A stretch of 64,000 nucleotides of DNA, from assembly GCF_029633865.1 (NCBI RefSeq), contig NC_079219.1:11839420-11903419 (forward strand), in the 5' to 3' direction. The notes under the pieces were generated by a model, which was not told where the DNA came from, made no database searches, and was given only the letters and a program-made list of their open reading frames with translations. This DNA comes from Lampris incognitus. Taxonomy: Eukaryota > Chordata > Actinopteri > Lampriformes > Lampridae. Below, piece by piece: positions 45,536 to 57,037 of this stretch. How positions within the stretch are numbered: the first letter of the stretch is position 1; every line of letters begins with the position of its first letter. The position numbers and the translations under genes were made by a program.

Positions 45536-45733
45536 GTGACTGTTTGCTCAAAAACAACAACGGCAGCTCCTGAAGAGGTCAGCGTGGATGCTGCTACAGC
45601 ATCAGTTACATCAGAACCGGAGAGCATTTCTTCACCGAAAGAAGAGCAAAGAACGGCACTGAAGGCTGTTCTCAGTGGAGATGTCTTCCCTCTTCTCCCA
45701 ACTGGCTTCAGTAAGAGCTTGCTCTGGTGATAA
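45536..45733 (+). pseudogene. RecQ-like helicase fragment
   Basis: Short frame ending KEEQRTALKAVLSGDVFPLL then PTGFSKSLLW and stop. This resembles motif 0/motif I of RecQ-type DNA helicases (EQ...AL...DVF..LPTGFGKSL). The glycine of the Walker A GKS is changed to Ser (FSKS). No further helicase motifs follow. It may be a captured or retroposed fragment inside a repeat. Confidence 0.45.
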
Positions 45734-45909
45734 GACAGATGGTTCATCCTATCACCTGTCAAGTATTTTTCAGAAGTGCCTGCCCTTTTCCAAACAGCTT
45801 CCAGGGACGACTTCTCAGATGGTTCTGTGTAGCAAACCATCTGGCACGTCAGGTGCCATGATGTCAGGTGTCAGGTGCCACGCCAGGTCATGAGAAGACC
45901 AACAGCTGA

Positions 45910-47460
45910 TAGAAGAAGAGCCTGTCCTTGAGAGACTATGAGTTTACTCTTTATTAAAATGATGAAGGATTAAAAAGTCATATAAGTTAATCAGTAACAG
46001 TTGAGATTTAGTAACTAGACTGTGCCCTTCCTGAGAAGAGTAAGTGAGATACAAAAGGGGAAGTCAGAAGGGAAATAAAACAACGGGCTTTTTATGCACT
46101 TGTGCAGTCCTGTTATAAAATATAAGTGAAATAATAATTTCTGAAATAATTGTATTATGATCATATGATGATTGTAATCTTGATTAAAGTTGAATTTATG
46201 TATCACTGTGTTGTTTTCCTTGTAGGGATGTGTGGTTGTGTTGTGTAACATATTTCATGTTAGCCAACAATAGGCGTGGCTGTTAGCCATTAGATATAGT
46301 TGTATGGGACCGTGTCATGTACTCAGATGAGGTTACGACACAAACGGCATGTGTACAAAAAGGCCTGCAAAGGGGAACTCGGGGGACACTTCAGATGTTA
46401 CCCCACATAAGGGAAGCTTCTTGTTTTCCCCAACAGATACAACTTGCAATTACATTAAGTTTGATGATTCTTAACTTTAGGGATTTTGTCTCCAGAGTGA
46501 AACTCCATCACCAGATTTGATGTATCCTGATTGTTATTTTACTTTCTGATTTATATTCTCGCAGAAATTATTCCCTTTAAACTTCTTACATTATTTTTTT
46601 TCCTTCTTATTGCTTGGCACTGCTTGAGTAAATTCTTGTACCTGCATTTAGAGCGATATGTTTTTGAACCTTTATTACCTGTCCTGGGCCAGGAAGGGCT
46701 CAGCGGGGGTTACCATGTCTCTCCTCATCTGACGTGAAAAGGTGAGAACATTTTCTGTGTGGCAAATCCAGGTCCGCAAGATGGAGGGTTCTTATCGGTT
46801 GCCCTAGACTCTTGAAATTACCATTTCCTTAGCAGCAAGTTTATTTATTGCTTAAATTAAATCCAGTAATCCCATTCTAAGCATGGGTTGCATTTATGAG
46901 AATTGGCTGCAGTAAGTAAGATGATATTATTGTGCTTATATCGGGCCAGTAAGGTACAGTACAGCTATTGGTTTTGACAGAGTTTATATCACTTATGTAG
47001 TTTCCATCATGACAGTGTCTGTCAGTACGGAGAGTTTATATTATCTCTGTTTCCATCATGACAGTGTCTATCAGTATGGAGAGAGGGTCTTGTTGTGTAC
47101 TGACGGGCATTTATAGGCTACAGAAGCTATGGCCAGTGGAGACATGTTGGGAGTTTGATAAACTGATTTATTTCTATAGCGCCTCCACTGAGAAGTGTTT
47201 CGTTATGAGGGAAATAAATTCATATGTAATCACTCTGTTGCTCTTCTTTTTTCTCCGTCTCATCCCCCTCTCCAGCTTTCCCTCTTTCTCGTGTATATCT
47301 CTCTCCCAGGCAGTCTTGAACTGAACATTACACATACATCTCCCCTTAACTCATCGATCTTTTCATCCATTCATTCCTTGGCCTGTCAATGTCTGTCTCT
47401 ACCTTAATCCAAATTAATTTATTGACATGAATGACAAAAATATTGTCAAGACGGTTTAAG
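45910..47460. other. Intronic sequence, one small tandem duplication
   Basis: Two ~50-bp units at 46980-47031 and 47032-47080 share TTCCATCATGACAGTGTCT. No exon recognised. Confidence 0.5.
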
Positions 47461-47812
47461 TAACATTTTTAAACAAAAATGAACCCCCCCCCCAACTACG
47501 TGGAGCGCTATATAAAATGCAACTTGACTGACTGATTGATTGACGATCTTCCCCTTTACCTGAACGACAATGTCTCTGTATTAGTGTTTCTCGTTTTCTC
47601 TCTCTCTCTCTCTGTTTTTCCATTTCTCTCTCTGCTTCTCTCTCTTTCTGCCAGTGTCTCTGTTTCTCTCTCTTTCTCCCAGCTGTTCCTCCATACTGAG
47701 GAGGGGAGGAGGGTAGCCGTTCTGCCCACACACTGAGTTCTTTGTCTGGGTTCGCCTTGTTCATCGTGCAGGGAGGGGGGGGGGCTATTGGAAGTCAACC
47801 ACAGCAGCTGAC

Positions 47813-47832
47813 AGACAGACAGACAGACAGAC

Positions 47833-47867
<35 letters not shown>

Positions 47868-47885
47868 TAGACAGATAGATAGATG
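47813..47885. repeat. (GACA)n(GATA)n microsatellite
   Basis: Tetranucleotide array with one GAGA interruption. Confidence 0.95.
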
Positions 47886-47889
47886 CCTA

Positions 47890-48790
47890 GGTGGTTCTAC
47901 CTTTCAAGTGTCTTACAATTTCAGCGTCGCAGAGTTTCTGCATGGCAGTAAATGCACCATGAAGATGAAGATTGAGATACCTTGTCACTGTCATCTCTCT
48001 CTCTTTCGTTTAATTAATTCTATAAGACTACCTCCCTGTAGACACAAACAAATGATCTGTTACAATGGGACGGAAAAAATAATGGCGATGTAACGATTTC
48101 TGCCACTGTGCACCACTGAGTTGCGCACCCTCACATCTCTGCTCCACTACTATCATATGTTGAGCACAATTTATCCAAGCAGGAGTTCACGTATGAGCAA
48201 CTGTCTCTACCATATATGGGTCAGAGGTCATTCATTCGTGTAGGGATGGTGGGCTGAGTATTTGATTTGGTTATCTTAAAATGCAGCGCAAAACTTCGAT
48301 TCTTTTTTTCTGAGCCAATCATGTCAGTGAGAACTGTACTTCCAAATTTTGTATCCCCAAAAGAATATGTATCCCAGATCGTGGGAACGTGCATTCAAGT
48401 TAGACTGGACCATGATTTTCCATTTCACATTAGGAAATGAAAAACCACAAAATTGTTAAAATGGTTTTTTCTTTTTCTTTTAAATTTTTTTAAACTATTT
48501 TTAGATTATCAGCACGCTCAAAGAAGCAAGCAGGCAAAATGCAACTGGGAAAATGCTTGGGGCCTCACCTGCATCTTCTTAAACAAAGAGAGTAAGTTCT
48601 CTAAATGTATACAGCAAGTTAAATGCTTTTATTCTTCTGCATGAAAGTAAAGTGCGCTAACCATAATGCGGGTTTAAGATGTCAAGCAAATCTCAATTAT
48701 GATGAATGATGAATCTACTAAACTTCATATCATTTACTGGGATAAATTTAGAATATCTACTGCAAAATGAAGACAGTTTTTATATCAAAA
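47890..48790. other. Intronic sequence, nothing recognised
   Basis: AT-rich; no exon or family recognised. Confidence 0.5.
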
Positions 48791-48794
48791 CCAA

Positions 48795-51230
48795 GGCAAT
48801 CATGTCTCTCTCCTTTTTAAGCAGGCAGTGCAGGCCGCTGGTAAGAGTATGGTAGTGGAGCAGGTTCAGCAAGGTAGGAGGGGGCCTGATTATGGAAGAC
48901 TTTGTGAGTGAGGAAGACATTGAATAAGATCCGTTGCGGGAGAGGGACCCAGTAGAAGTTCTAGAGGACACGGGTGACGTGGTCACAGAGCAGGAGTGGG
49001 TGAGCAGCAGAGTTCTGCATGTACTAGAGTTTGTTTAAGACTTTGGATGATGAGTTGTAAAGAATGCTGTTGCAGTAGTCGATTCTGGTTGTGATGCAAG
49101 CATGGATCAACGTTTCGGCAACAGAGAAGGAGAGTGATGGGTGGAGATGAGCTATGTTTTCTAGGTGGAAAAAGGCAGTTCTGGTGATTTGACTGATGTG
49201 GCGTTCAAATGAGGTTGCTGTATTACAGCAGAAAATGATTACGAGGTTGCGGATGTGTGGGGAGGGAGACAGAGTGGAATTATCAATGGTGAGGCAAAAG
49301 TTGTGAGTAGTTTTGGCAAGGGATTTGGGGCCGATGACCATGTCAGATTTATAACAGTTTAGTTTGAGGAAGTTGGCTTGCATCCATGATTTAATTTCAG
49401 TGAGACAGTTGGTCAGACTGGAGTACACTGTAGTGGGGATGGATTTAGTGGAGATGTAGAGCTGGATGTCATCAGCGTAGCAGTGGAAGTGGAGACCATG
49501 ACCACATATGTTGTTACCAAGGGGGAGCATGTTAAGGATGAACAGGACAGGACCAAGCACCAAACCCTGGGGATGCCTTGGGAGAGGGGAGCGGTGAAGG
49601 AGGCGTAGTTTTTGATGCTGATGACCTGTTCTCTGTTTGTGAGATATGACTTTAGCCAGCTGAGGGCAGTACCAGTGATGTTGATGGAGGATTCAAGACG
49701 GGAGAGAAGAATGGTGTGGCTGACGGTGCCAAAAGTTGTAGTTAGGTCGAGGAGGATGAGACTACTGAGGTGGCCAGAGTTTGAGGAGAGGAGGAGGTCA
49801 TTGGTGACTTTAAGGAGGGCTGTTTCTGTGCTGTGAGCGAAGACCAGATTGAAATGGTTTGAACAGGTCATTGGAGATGAGGTGAGCTTTGAATTGGAAG
49901 ACAATAACACGTTTCAGTATTTTTCACAAAGAGGGGAGATTGGAGATGGGCCAAAAATTCTTCATGATATCCCGATTGTGTCCAGGTTTTTTGAGGATGG
50001 GGGTGATGGCATCCAGTTTAAGTGTATCAGGGACTGAAAAAGAGCTGAAAGAAGAGTTCATGATTTATGCGATGAGCAAAGAGATAGCTGGGAGACAGTC
50101 TTTAACAAGATTGGATGGGATGGAATCCAGACAATAAGGAGCTTCTCATTCCTACCTAAGGTTGGACAGCTCCATTTGGGACACAAGGAAGAACTTTGAC
50201 AGGGGCTGAGTGGTAAGGGGGGGGGGGTTGCACTTGTTAACTGTGAAGGATTGGAGGTATTGTCACTGGGTTTGATAAGTTTGTTTATTGTGGAAAAGAG
50301 AGCCTTAGGGTTAAGTTAGCCAGAGGGTATGAGGTGTGAGTAGTAGGTGGACTGGGCTATGATGAGAGCATCTTTGTACTGTTGAAGGTAGTCTGTGTTG
50401 GCTTGGAGATGCACTGTTAAACCAGTTTTCTTGCAGAGTCTATCAAGCTGGCACTTACAGTATTTCATTTGATGGGAGTTCAGGAGTATACCAGGGAGTT
50501 GGGTGTGTGAATGAGACTATTTTGGTTTTGATGGGGGCCAGCTGATCAAGACAGGAGGAGAGTGTGTCATTATAATAACTGACAAGATTTGAGGGATTAA
50601 CAGACAGCATGGGAGGGGAGGCAGACATTTTACTGGCAAGAGAGGTAGAAAGAGCAGAGGGGGAGACAGAGTTGAGATTTTTGAAGGATATTTTGTTTTT
50701 AACTTTTGGGATGAGGATAGGGATGTCAGTGTCCACGGTGACTGCCAGGTGGTCAGATATATTGAGGTTGAGGCTGAAGAGTTGATCTATTGTGAGACCA
50801 GTGGAGCAGACCAAGTCCAGGATGTGACAACAGCTATATGAGTGGGGAAGTTGATATGTTGTGTGAAGTTGAAGCATTGCAGCAGTTCCAGCAATTCTAT
50901 GGCAGATGTACAGTCAGTGTCATCAAGGTGGATATCAAAATCACCCAGGAGGAGAACAGAAGGTGAGATGGCACATAGCTGAGTCACAAAATCAGAGAAG
51001 GCAGAGAAAAAGGAAGGGTTTGGCTAGGGGGTGGTCGTAGATAATGGCAGTGACCAAGGTGGGACCAGAGTGTTTTTAGGTAAGGAGTTCATAAGAATGA
51101 GCAACAGGAATGGAAATGGTGGTTGTTTTAACACCCTTCCTGTAAACAGCACCAACACCACCTCCCTGCTCCTCAAGACGATGTTTATAAATGTATGTCA
51201 ATCCTGTGGGTGTGATCTGGTTTAGTGTGT
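48795..51230 (-). mobile_element. L2/CR1-group LINE, long degraded copy
   Basis: On the minus strand: endonuclease end (LLLGDFDIHLD near 50930; SDHLAVTVD near 50735), then reverse transcriptase HSTETALLKVTNDLLLSS, SLILLDLTTTFGTVSHTIL, HCYADDIQLYIS (YADD active site, ~49470) and RIDYCNSILYNSS. The frame breaks at the QGIP...GPVLF junction (~49550-49590) and at other places. 2.4 kb of ORF2 is retained, the longest LINE relic here. Confidence 0.85.
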
Positions 51231-51687
51231 GGAGGACAGACCAGCATACTGCAAATTAGCAGCAAGCCTGCTACTACCAAGCATGTTCAAGTGAAAATGT
51301 AAAGTTTGAAAACATTAAAGAACAATCCTTCAGAACATTTTGATTACCAATTCCACAATTTACAGAACTGGTTTACAATTAATGATATTTGTAAACTATC
51401 ACTTCTTGGTGAGGGCAAGACAACATTTTTAACACGTCTCCTGTCTGACAGCTCCTACAGAATCGCCCCCTGTTTACCCTTTTGCAGCTGCTTTGTGGTT
51501 CTCACCTCCTATGGCTGTTATAATGCCACTAAGAGGCGCCACGCAGTCTGTTGGAACAGCGATGCATGCTGTCACATAGACTCGGTGCTTAGAAACTTAA
51601 CTGGTGTCACTCTTCAATACAGAAGAGACAAAATGTGCAAGCCCAAATCACAACAAACAATTGATTACACACATATATTCACTGTAT

Positions 51688-51696
51688 GCGCACACA

Positions 51697-51747
<51 letters not shown>
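51688..51747. repeat. (CA)n/(TG)n microsatellite
   Basis: A short CA tract switches to about 22 TG units at ACGTGTG. Confidence 0.95.
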
Positions 51748-51748
<1 letters not shown>

Positions 51749-51848
51749 CCATCTCCTTGTGTGCAATTATGATGTAAAAACCAGTTGAGGACTATGAAAG
51801 TGGAAGACCCTAGTATTTAGACACTAGGCATGGTCCTTAGGATGTTGT

Positions 51849-51922
51849 GTTGCTGTAAAGCCCACTGAGGCAAATTTGTAATTTGTGATATTGGGCTATA
51901 CAAATACAATTGACTTGACTTA
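51849..51922 (+). repeat. Retroposon 3' tail
   Basis: CTGAGGCAAATTTGTAATTT, GATATTGGGCTATACAAATA then TTGACTTGACTT. Same motif, reversed, at 30758-30843. Confidence 0.6.
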
Positions 51923-51960
51923 GAATATTGAAAACAACATTGACACAGCTTTTTAAAACA

Positions 51961-52111
51961 CTACTACTACTACTTTCAGCTGCTGTCGTTAGGGGTCGCC
52001 ACAGCGGATCATCCATTTCCATCTCTTCCTGTCCTCTGCATCTTCCTCTGTCATGCCAGCCACCTGCATGTCCTCGTGCACCACATCCATAAAACTCCTC
52101 TTTGGCCTTCC
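51961..52111 (-). mobile_element. RTE-type LINE, very short 3' end copy
   Basis: (CTA)n tail then the complement of the RTE 3' end (AGGGGTCGCCACAGCGGATC). Thirteen-base duplication GCTTTTTAAAACA / GCTTTTTGAAACA (51948-51960, 52112-52124). Confidence 0.8.
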
Positions 52112-52242
52112 GCTTTTTGAAACACAGATTTTTAAATAAACTATTGCAAGAGCTTTTTTTAAAACATTTGAAAGATTTTTTTTTTAAACACTGAGGCACT
52201 GAAACAACTTTTTGAAGCACTGAAAAAGTTTTTAAAATATTG

Positions 52243-52604
52243 GGCAACGCTTTACATTAAGTGCATGTAATACGCATCAGTTAATAGGTAATAAGATGCT
52301 TATAAGTCCTTATAAAATGCTTATTAACATCATGTGTTAATAAGACTATATAAATGTTAATAACAGAATCACAAACAGGTTTTCAGCCACTACGTGGTGC
52401 TTGCAAAATATGCAAAACCTACTTTTTCACACTCATCTTAGGTTGTAAGTCCAATCTGCATAAAACTTTGCATGTAGCATCTAAGGACCCTCATGATTAA
52501 AAGTTATTAAAAGAATTTTGATAGTCTACAAAATGCAAGCTATGACTTACAAGGGCCTTATTACCTATTAACACTCATTACATGCACTAATATAAAGCGT
52601 TTCC
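52243..52604. mobile_element. MITE with ~50-bp inverted repeats
   Basis: Left end AACGCTTTACATTAAGTGCA and TAATAGGTAATAAG, right end is the imperfect reverse complement (TTATTACCTATTAACACTCA...TAAAGCGTTTCC). Internal AT-rich, non-coding. Confidence 0.65.
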
Positions 52605-52609
52605 ACTGC

Positions 52610-53425
52610 ATTTTAACAGATGTATTAGTTGTGGCTCATCCTCCCCGGATTCCTCTTTCTCCTCGTCTCTTTTTCGCTCAAAATAAAGATTAACGGGCTT
52701 TGTTTATAGCAATGTTTTTGCGATACTTTTTAAATGGGTCTGACTGACTGAGTGACTGACTGACTGATTGATGAAGTAACCCCATTGGTCGGCCTTGAGT
52801 AGTTACTTCCTGTATCCAACATTTCAAATTAAAAGCCCTCTAGCAATTCATACACAGTCCAGCCATATACTAGGTTTGGACCTAGTCTTGTTTTCAGTGT
52901 TGTTCACCTTTCTCTCACTGGACACCAGCTGCATCATCACAGAAAACTCTACCGTGATTGGTGCATTACAGCTTGTGGAATGTGGGACTTGTAGTTTTCG
53001 AGCAAATAACAGCAAGGGGGATTATGATAGGTTGTAATCTTTACTGGCACACTGTGCTCGTAAATTAATTTTCCAGTTCACACATATCCATTTTTAGCGG
53101 CAAATGCGAGTGAAATACTCGCACTGTAGCGCCCTGATGGTGGAAAGTGACCGTGAAGGCAGCGAGTATGTCTTAGACTAACAGTGTCCTTTAGTGCAGG
53201 AAAAGGTGTGGAAAAATGCTTGATGTAATGAGCTGCCATCCCAGCGCTTCAAGTTCATTAGTTGAGCCAACGTGATGTCAGAGCATTACACAAGCCATCC
53301 AGAGGATTTTTCTGAGGCGTTCAAATAGTTTCAATGGCAGCACTCATGAAATAGTCCATGATGAAGGAATTCTGATTAAAAACTGACTTTTAGATGGACA
53401 GACTTTCTATCTGAATGATGTTTGA
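52610..53425. other. Intronic sequence before first visible exon
   Basis: 52740-52775 has (ACTG)n-like TGACTGACTGA units; 52855-52890 carries a short piece of the repeat found at 2671-3645. Otherwise unassigned. Confidence 0.5.
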
Positions 53426-53429
53426 GAAA

Positions 53430-53480
53430 GGCAGACAGACAGACAGACAGACAGATAGATAGAGAGATACATAGATAGAT
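53430..53480. repeat. (GACA)n(GATA)n microsatellite by a splice donor
   Basis: Tetranucleotide array ending about 10 bp inside the intron from the donor at 53491. Confidence 0.9.
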
Positions 53481-53491
53481 AGATGGCCTAC

Positions 53492-53654
53492 TAGGGCAGC
53501 TGAGCGCCTCCTTTGCTGTGATGCTCCTGTTGCAGGAGGAGCAGAGGGTGGTGGCGGATACGGTAAGGGAGGTGAAGAGGTGACCATTACTGTAGCGCCC
53601 CTCCCTTTCCCTCGCCTCCTTCTCTCGCTCCTTCATTTTCTCCTTGTCTTTATT
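53492..53654 (-). CDS. arhgef2: arhgef2 first visible exon, start of C1 finger
   Basis: CTAG acceptor, A|GTAGGC donor; phase 1 out, joining exon 35388-35455. Encodes [54 protein letters not shown]. The charged start matches KEKMKEAKD of GEF-H1 and the rest gives His-x12-Cys-x2-Cys of the C1 finger. The real start codon (human MSRIESLTRAR...) is in a missing upstream exon; the internal Met here is not the start. Confidence 0.95.
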
Positions 53655-53656
53655 CT

Positions 53657-53657
<1 letters not shown>

Positions 53658-53691
<34 letters not shown>

Positions 53692-53692
53692 T
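53658..53692. repeat. (AG)n tract serving as polypyrimidine tract
   Basis: On the gene strand it reads (CT)n directly before the CTAG acceptor of the exon at 53654. Confidence 0.9.
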
Positions 53693-53744
53693 CAACTATT
53701 TGTCCCTGTAGGGAAATTGGACTGCATAGCTGCAAACAGAGTCA

Positions 53745-53796
<52 letters not shown>

Positions 53797-53830
53797 GTGT
53801 GTGGCAATGTGAGTGTGTGTGTGTGTGTGT
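53745..53830. repeat. (TG)n microsatellite
   Basis: About 40 TG units with two interruptions; preceded at 53698-53720 by TTTGTCCCTGTAGGGAAATT, a retroposon-tail motif. Confidence 0.95.
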
Positions 53831-53834
53831 AAAA

Positions 53835-54838
53835 TACTGAGTGTTTTACATCACACAATATAGAGCGATAGCCTTCAATTACAGTGACTGGTCTAAGCCA
53901 TGAACATCCCCGACACTGTAGAAAAAAAATAGCACCTACATATCACCGTCTATCAGTGATCCTAACTTTCATGTATTGAATAATTAACTCAAATAACAAT
54001 CAAAAATCTTAACTGTTTACAGGCATAAAAAATAACCAATAATAGAGACTAAGAGGAGTGTAATAGAGGTCCAGTAAGCAGTATCAATACTAATAGCATA
54101 GCAGTAGCAATAATAGTTATGGATATGGTAATAGCAGCAGTAGTAATATTAACTCAAGTAAATACACTCATACTAGTATTAGTAATATTATTAGTACTAC
54201 TACAAATAGTACTCAGCAGTATTAACTGAGTTGAGTTAAGGTAAGGCAGGACTCATCACATGAAACACAAACAGAGTAGTGAGTAACTCCTGACATGAGT
54301 GTTTCCTGTTGTCTGTACTTCCTCCTTATTCTGCACTATTCAGACAGCACACCCAAACAGTCAAGTCAAATGACTTGAGTCAAATGTTGCCGGTAGTGCA
54401 CACGCCGGAAGCACCAGCTACCTGCCGCCCATCAAATATGAAAGTCGCTGTATCTAGCACTGCTCTGCAAAGCCGGTACACACCTTTTTCCCCATAAAAA
54501 ATACCAGTCTGTGTGGGCGTGACAGGCAGAGAGCAGAACAGTGTGTCGAGAATGTGTGGCTTGTCGTGTAGGAACATGTCGACTCGAGGCGAGACGCCGC
54601 CAGTGTGGGCAGGGTATATATATAGACATAATTAGGAGCACGTTTCTTGATTTTTGTTAGCTAGAACTGGAGTGTGGTGGCTTTTAGTGATGGCTTGCTA
54701 AGTCTCTGGGGAGTGGGGGTTCTGGCATCCAAAATAACTTGCCCCCCGTCCTCCTCATGAGGCCAATTAATACAACAGGTCCCCAGGTAGGGGAGGCAAA
54801 GTGAGCGATTTGTCCGAACAGCTGTTGACCAAGCACAA
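53835..54838. other. Sequence without recognised genes
   Basis: Many AGTAATA/TAGTA units at 54080-54230. No exon on either strand could be supported. Confidence 0.5.
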
Positions 54839-54840
54839 CA

Positions 54841-55202
54841 TCCATCCATCCATAATCTGAACTGCTTATCCCGCTCTCAGGGTCACGGGGATGCTGAAGC
54901 CTGTCCCAGCAGTCACTGGGCGGCAGGCGGGGAGACACCCTGGGCAGGCCGCTAGTTCATCACAGGGCTGACACACTGATTCATACCTAGGGACAATTTA
55001 GTACAGCTGATTCACCTGACCTACATGTCTTTGGACTGTGGGAGGAAACCGGAGCACCCGGAGGAAACCCACGCAGACACGGGGGAGAACATGCAAACTC
55101 CACACAGAGGACGACCCCCAAGGTTGAGTTACCCCAGGGCTCGAACCCAGAACCTTCTTGCTGTGAGGCGACCACGCTAACCACTGCGCCACCGTGCTGC
55201 CT
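54841..55202 (-). mobile_element. SINE-A, full-length copy
   Basis: Duplication CAAGCACAACA / CAAGCATAACA at 54830-54840 and 55203-55213. Complete head, central block and CATC tail. Confidence 0.9.
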
Positions 55203-55214
55203 CAAGCATAACAC

Positions 55215-56050
55215 AAATCTGTAAAAAATATGAAGTTTTCTGACCGCTATGCTTGTGTCCCATCCTTCACTGTCCCACCTCCCTCGTCCACTGCAGGTAT
55301 GCTGTATGTACCACAGTCATATATACGGAGTCTATCAGGCTAATAAGTTATGATGAACAGGCTAGGAAATGAACGCTAAGTGCTTAGCTAATTGTTTAGC
55401 TATAAATACATTTCAGAAGTTTGCCAACTTTTTGCAGCTTGTCGGGATGAGGCTGCAGCCAGCGTGAGCCGGCCCTCCTCCGTCTACCACCACTCTCAGC
55501 CGAGCCATTCGAGAACGATTGGGGTGGTTTTGTAGGCGAGTGCAACTGCACAGAAAATAAAAATAACAATAATAAAAAAAAAGCTGAATTGTAGAGATTT
55601 TGGTTTGTGTTGAAGAGTAGCGTGTAAACATGTGACCATCCCACTGTGAGAGTGGAAAACTTCTGTGCACGCCCGGCGCACAGCGGGCGGAGAAGGATCA
55701 ACAGCCGACAAACGTGCATCCTAATACGGGTTGGAAATACATGTTCCAAAATACACACGGTCCAAAATTCACAATATGTAGTCCGCACTTCACCAAAATA
55801 AAAACAATGAATGAGGGAAGAAAAAAAAAACCCCCACCTGGTCTTAAAGATCATTTTAAATTTTAAAAATCCATACAACTGCTGTTGCTTTTCTTTTTGC
55901 AACCAAATCTTCCCTTGTTCATTGTCAGGCTGTGGTCGATAACTAGCGGGGCCTGCTTTGGTTGTTTGATAAACTGATCAAAAATGATTGTGATTGGCGG
56001 TTTGCAGTGCATGCAGAACCTGCATGTCACTCAGTAGCAACAAACTGTGT
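55215..56050. other. Sequence without recognised genes
   Basis: Nothing supported beyond A-rich runs at 55570 and 55820. Confidence 0.5.
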
Positions 56051-56067
56051 ATCCAACAACCCTTATA

Positions 56068-56456
56068 CATCCATCCATCCATCCATCCATCCATTATCTG
56101 AACCGCTTATCCTGCTCTCAAGGTTGCAGGGATGTTGGAGCCTATCCAGCAGTCATTGGGCAGCAGGCGGGGAGACACCCTGGACAGGCCGCCGGGCCAT
56201 CACAGGGCCCCCCCACACACGCACATTCATACCTAGGCGCAATTTAGTATGGCCGATTCACCTGACCTACATGTCTTTGGACTGTGGGAGGAAACCGGAG
56301 CCCCTGGAGGAAACCCATGCAGACACAGGTAGAACATGCAAACGCCACACAGAGGACGACCCGGGATGACCCACCAAGGTTGGCCTACCCCGGGGCTCGA
56401 ACCCAGGACCTTCTTGCTGTGAGGCGACTGTGCTAACCATTGCGCCACCGTGCCTC
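56068..56456 (-). mobile_element. SINE-A, full-length, intact target duplication
   Basis: Perfect 16-bp duplication TCCAACAACCCTTATA (56052-56067, 56457-56472). Long (CATC)n tail, all modules present. Likely the youngest SINE-A in the window. Confidence 0.92.
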
Positions 56457-56482
56457 TCCAACAACCCTTATATCGCAGTAAA

Positions 56483-56567
56483 TCATGTTATATCAGACCG
56501 GCTCCTCTTGGAAATTAGTCATTTCCCATGACTAATTTCCAAGAGGAGCCGGTCTGATATAACATGA
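56483..56567. repeat. Perfect palindrome, 40-bp arms
   Basis: Positions 56483-56522 and 56528-56567 are exact reverse complements, separated by TTCCC. Outside the arms a weaker match (GTAAA / TTTAC) continues after a 3-base bulge. No tandem or dispersed second copy was seen. Confidence 0.95.
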
Positions 56568-56997
56568 CTCATTTACAAGAGAAGCATGCGCCCCGTGTGA
56601 GTTTTCCTGTTGTATCAAGCAGCAAAAAGCTGTAGCATGAGGTGTTTGTGTTAATTTGCCCTTATGTCACATCACACGTCCTGCGATGTGACTATTGCGC
56701 ATGTGGACATCCTGACGATGATGTTTAAACGATATATCCTGCAGCCCTACAGAAACCAAAGACGAGTCTGTTCTCAGTAAGTTGTCTGCTTTTTTTCCTG
56801 CAAAATAATGTAAAAGAACTGCTGAAAGTATTGATTAGTATTGATATGAGTAGTAGTCGCGATAAAAATCGAAGGACACCCATCTTTCAGTCTATGGCAA
56901 TGTGCTTTCAAGTCGCAGCACATGCACATTTTATAAAACCCATTGTTTGATCTTAAATATGGACAGAAGGACAGAAGAATCAGAGGTAGTGTGTATA

Positions 56998-57037
<40 letters not shown>

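Noticed and set aside
49612..50137. Plus-strand ORFs over the L2-like LINE
   Set aside because: Antisense shadows of the LINE reverse transcriptase on the minus strand.
51306..51788. 160-codon plus ORF
   Set aside because: Ends in a (TG)n tract and has no recognised similarity; opposite to the host gene strand.
53520..53636. Internal ATG in the first visible arhgef2 exon as start codon
   Set aside because: The upstream codons NKDKEK match GEF-H1 and the exon has a proper acceptor, so the start lies further 5'.
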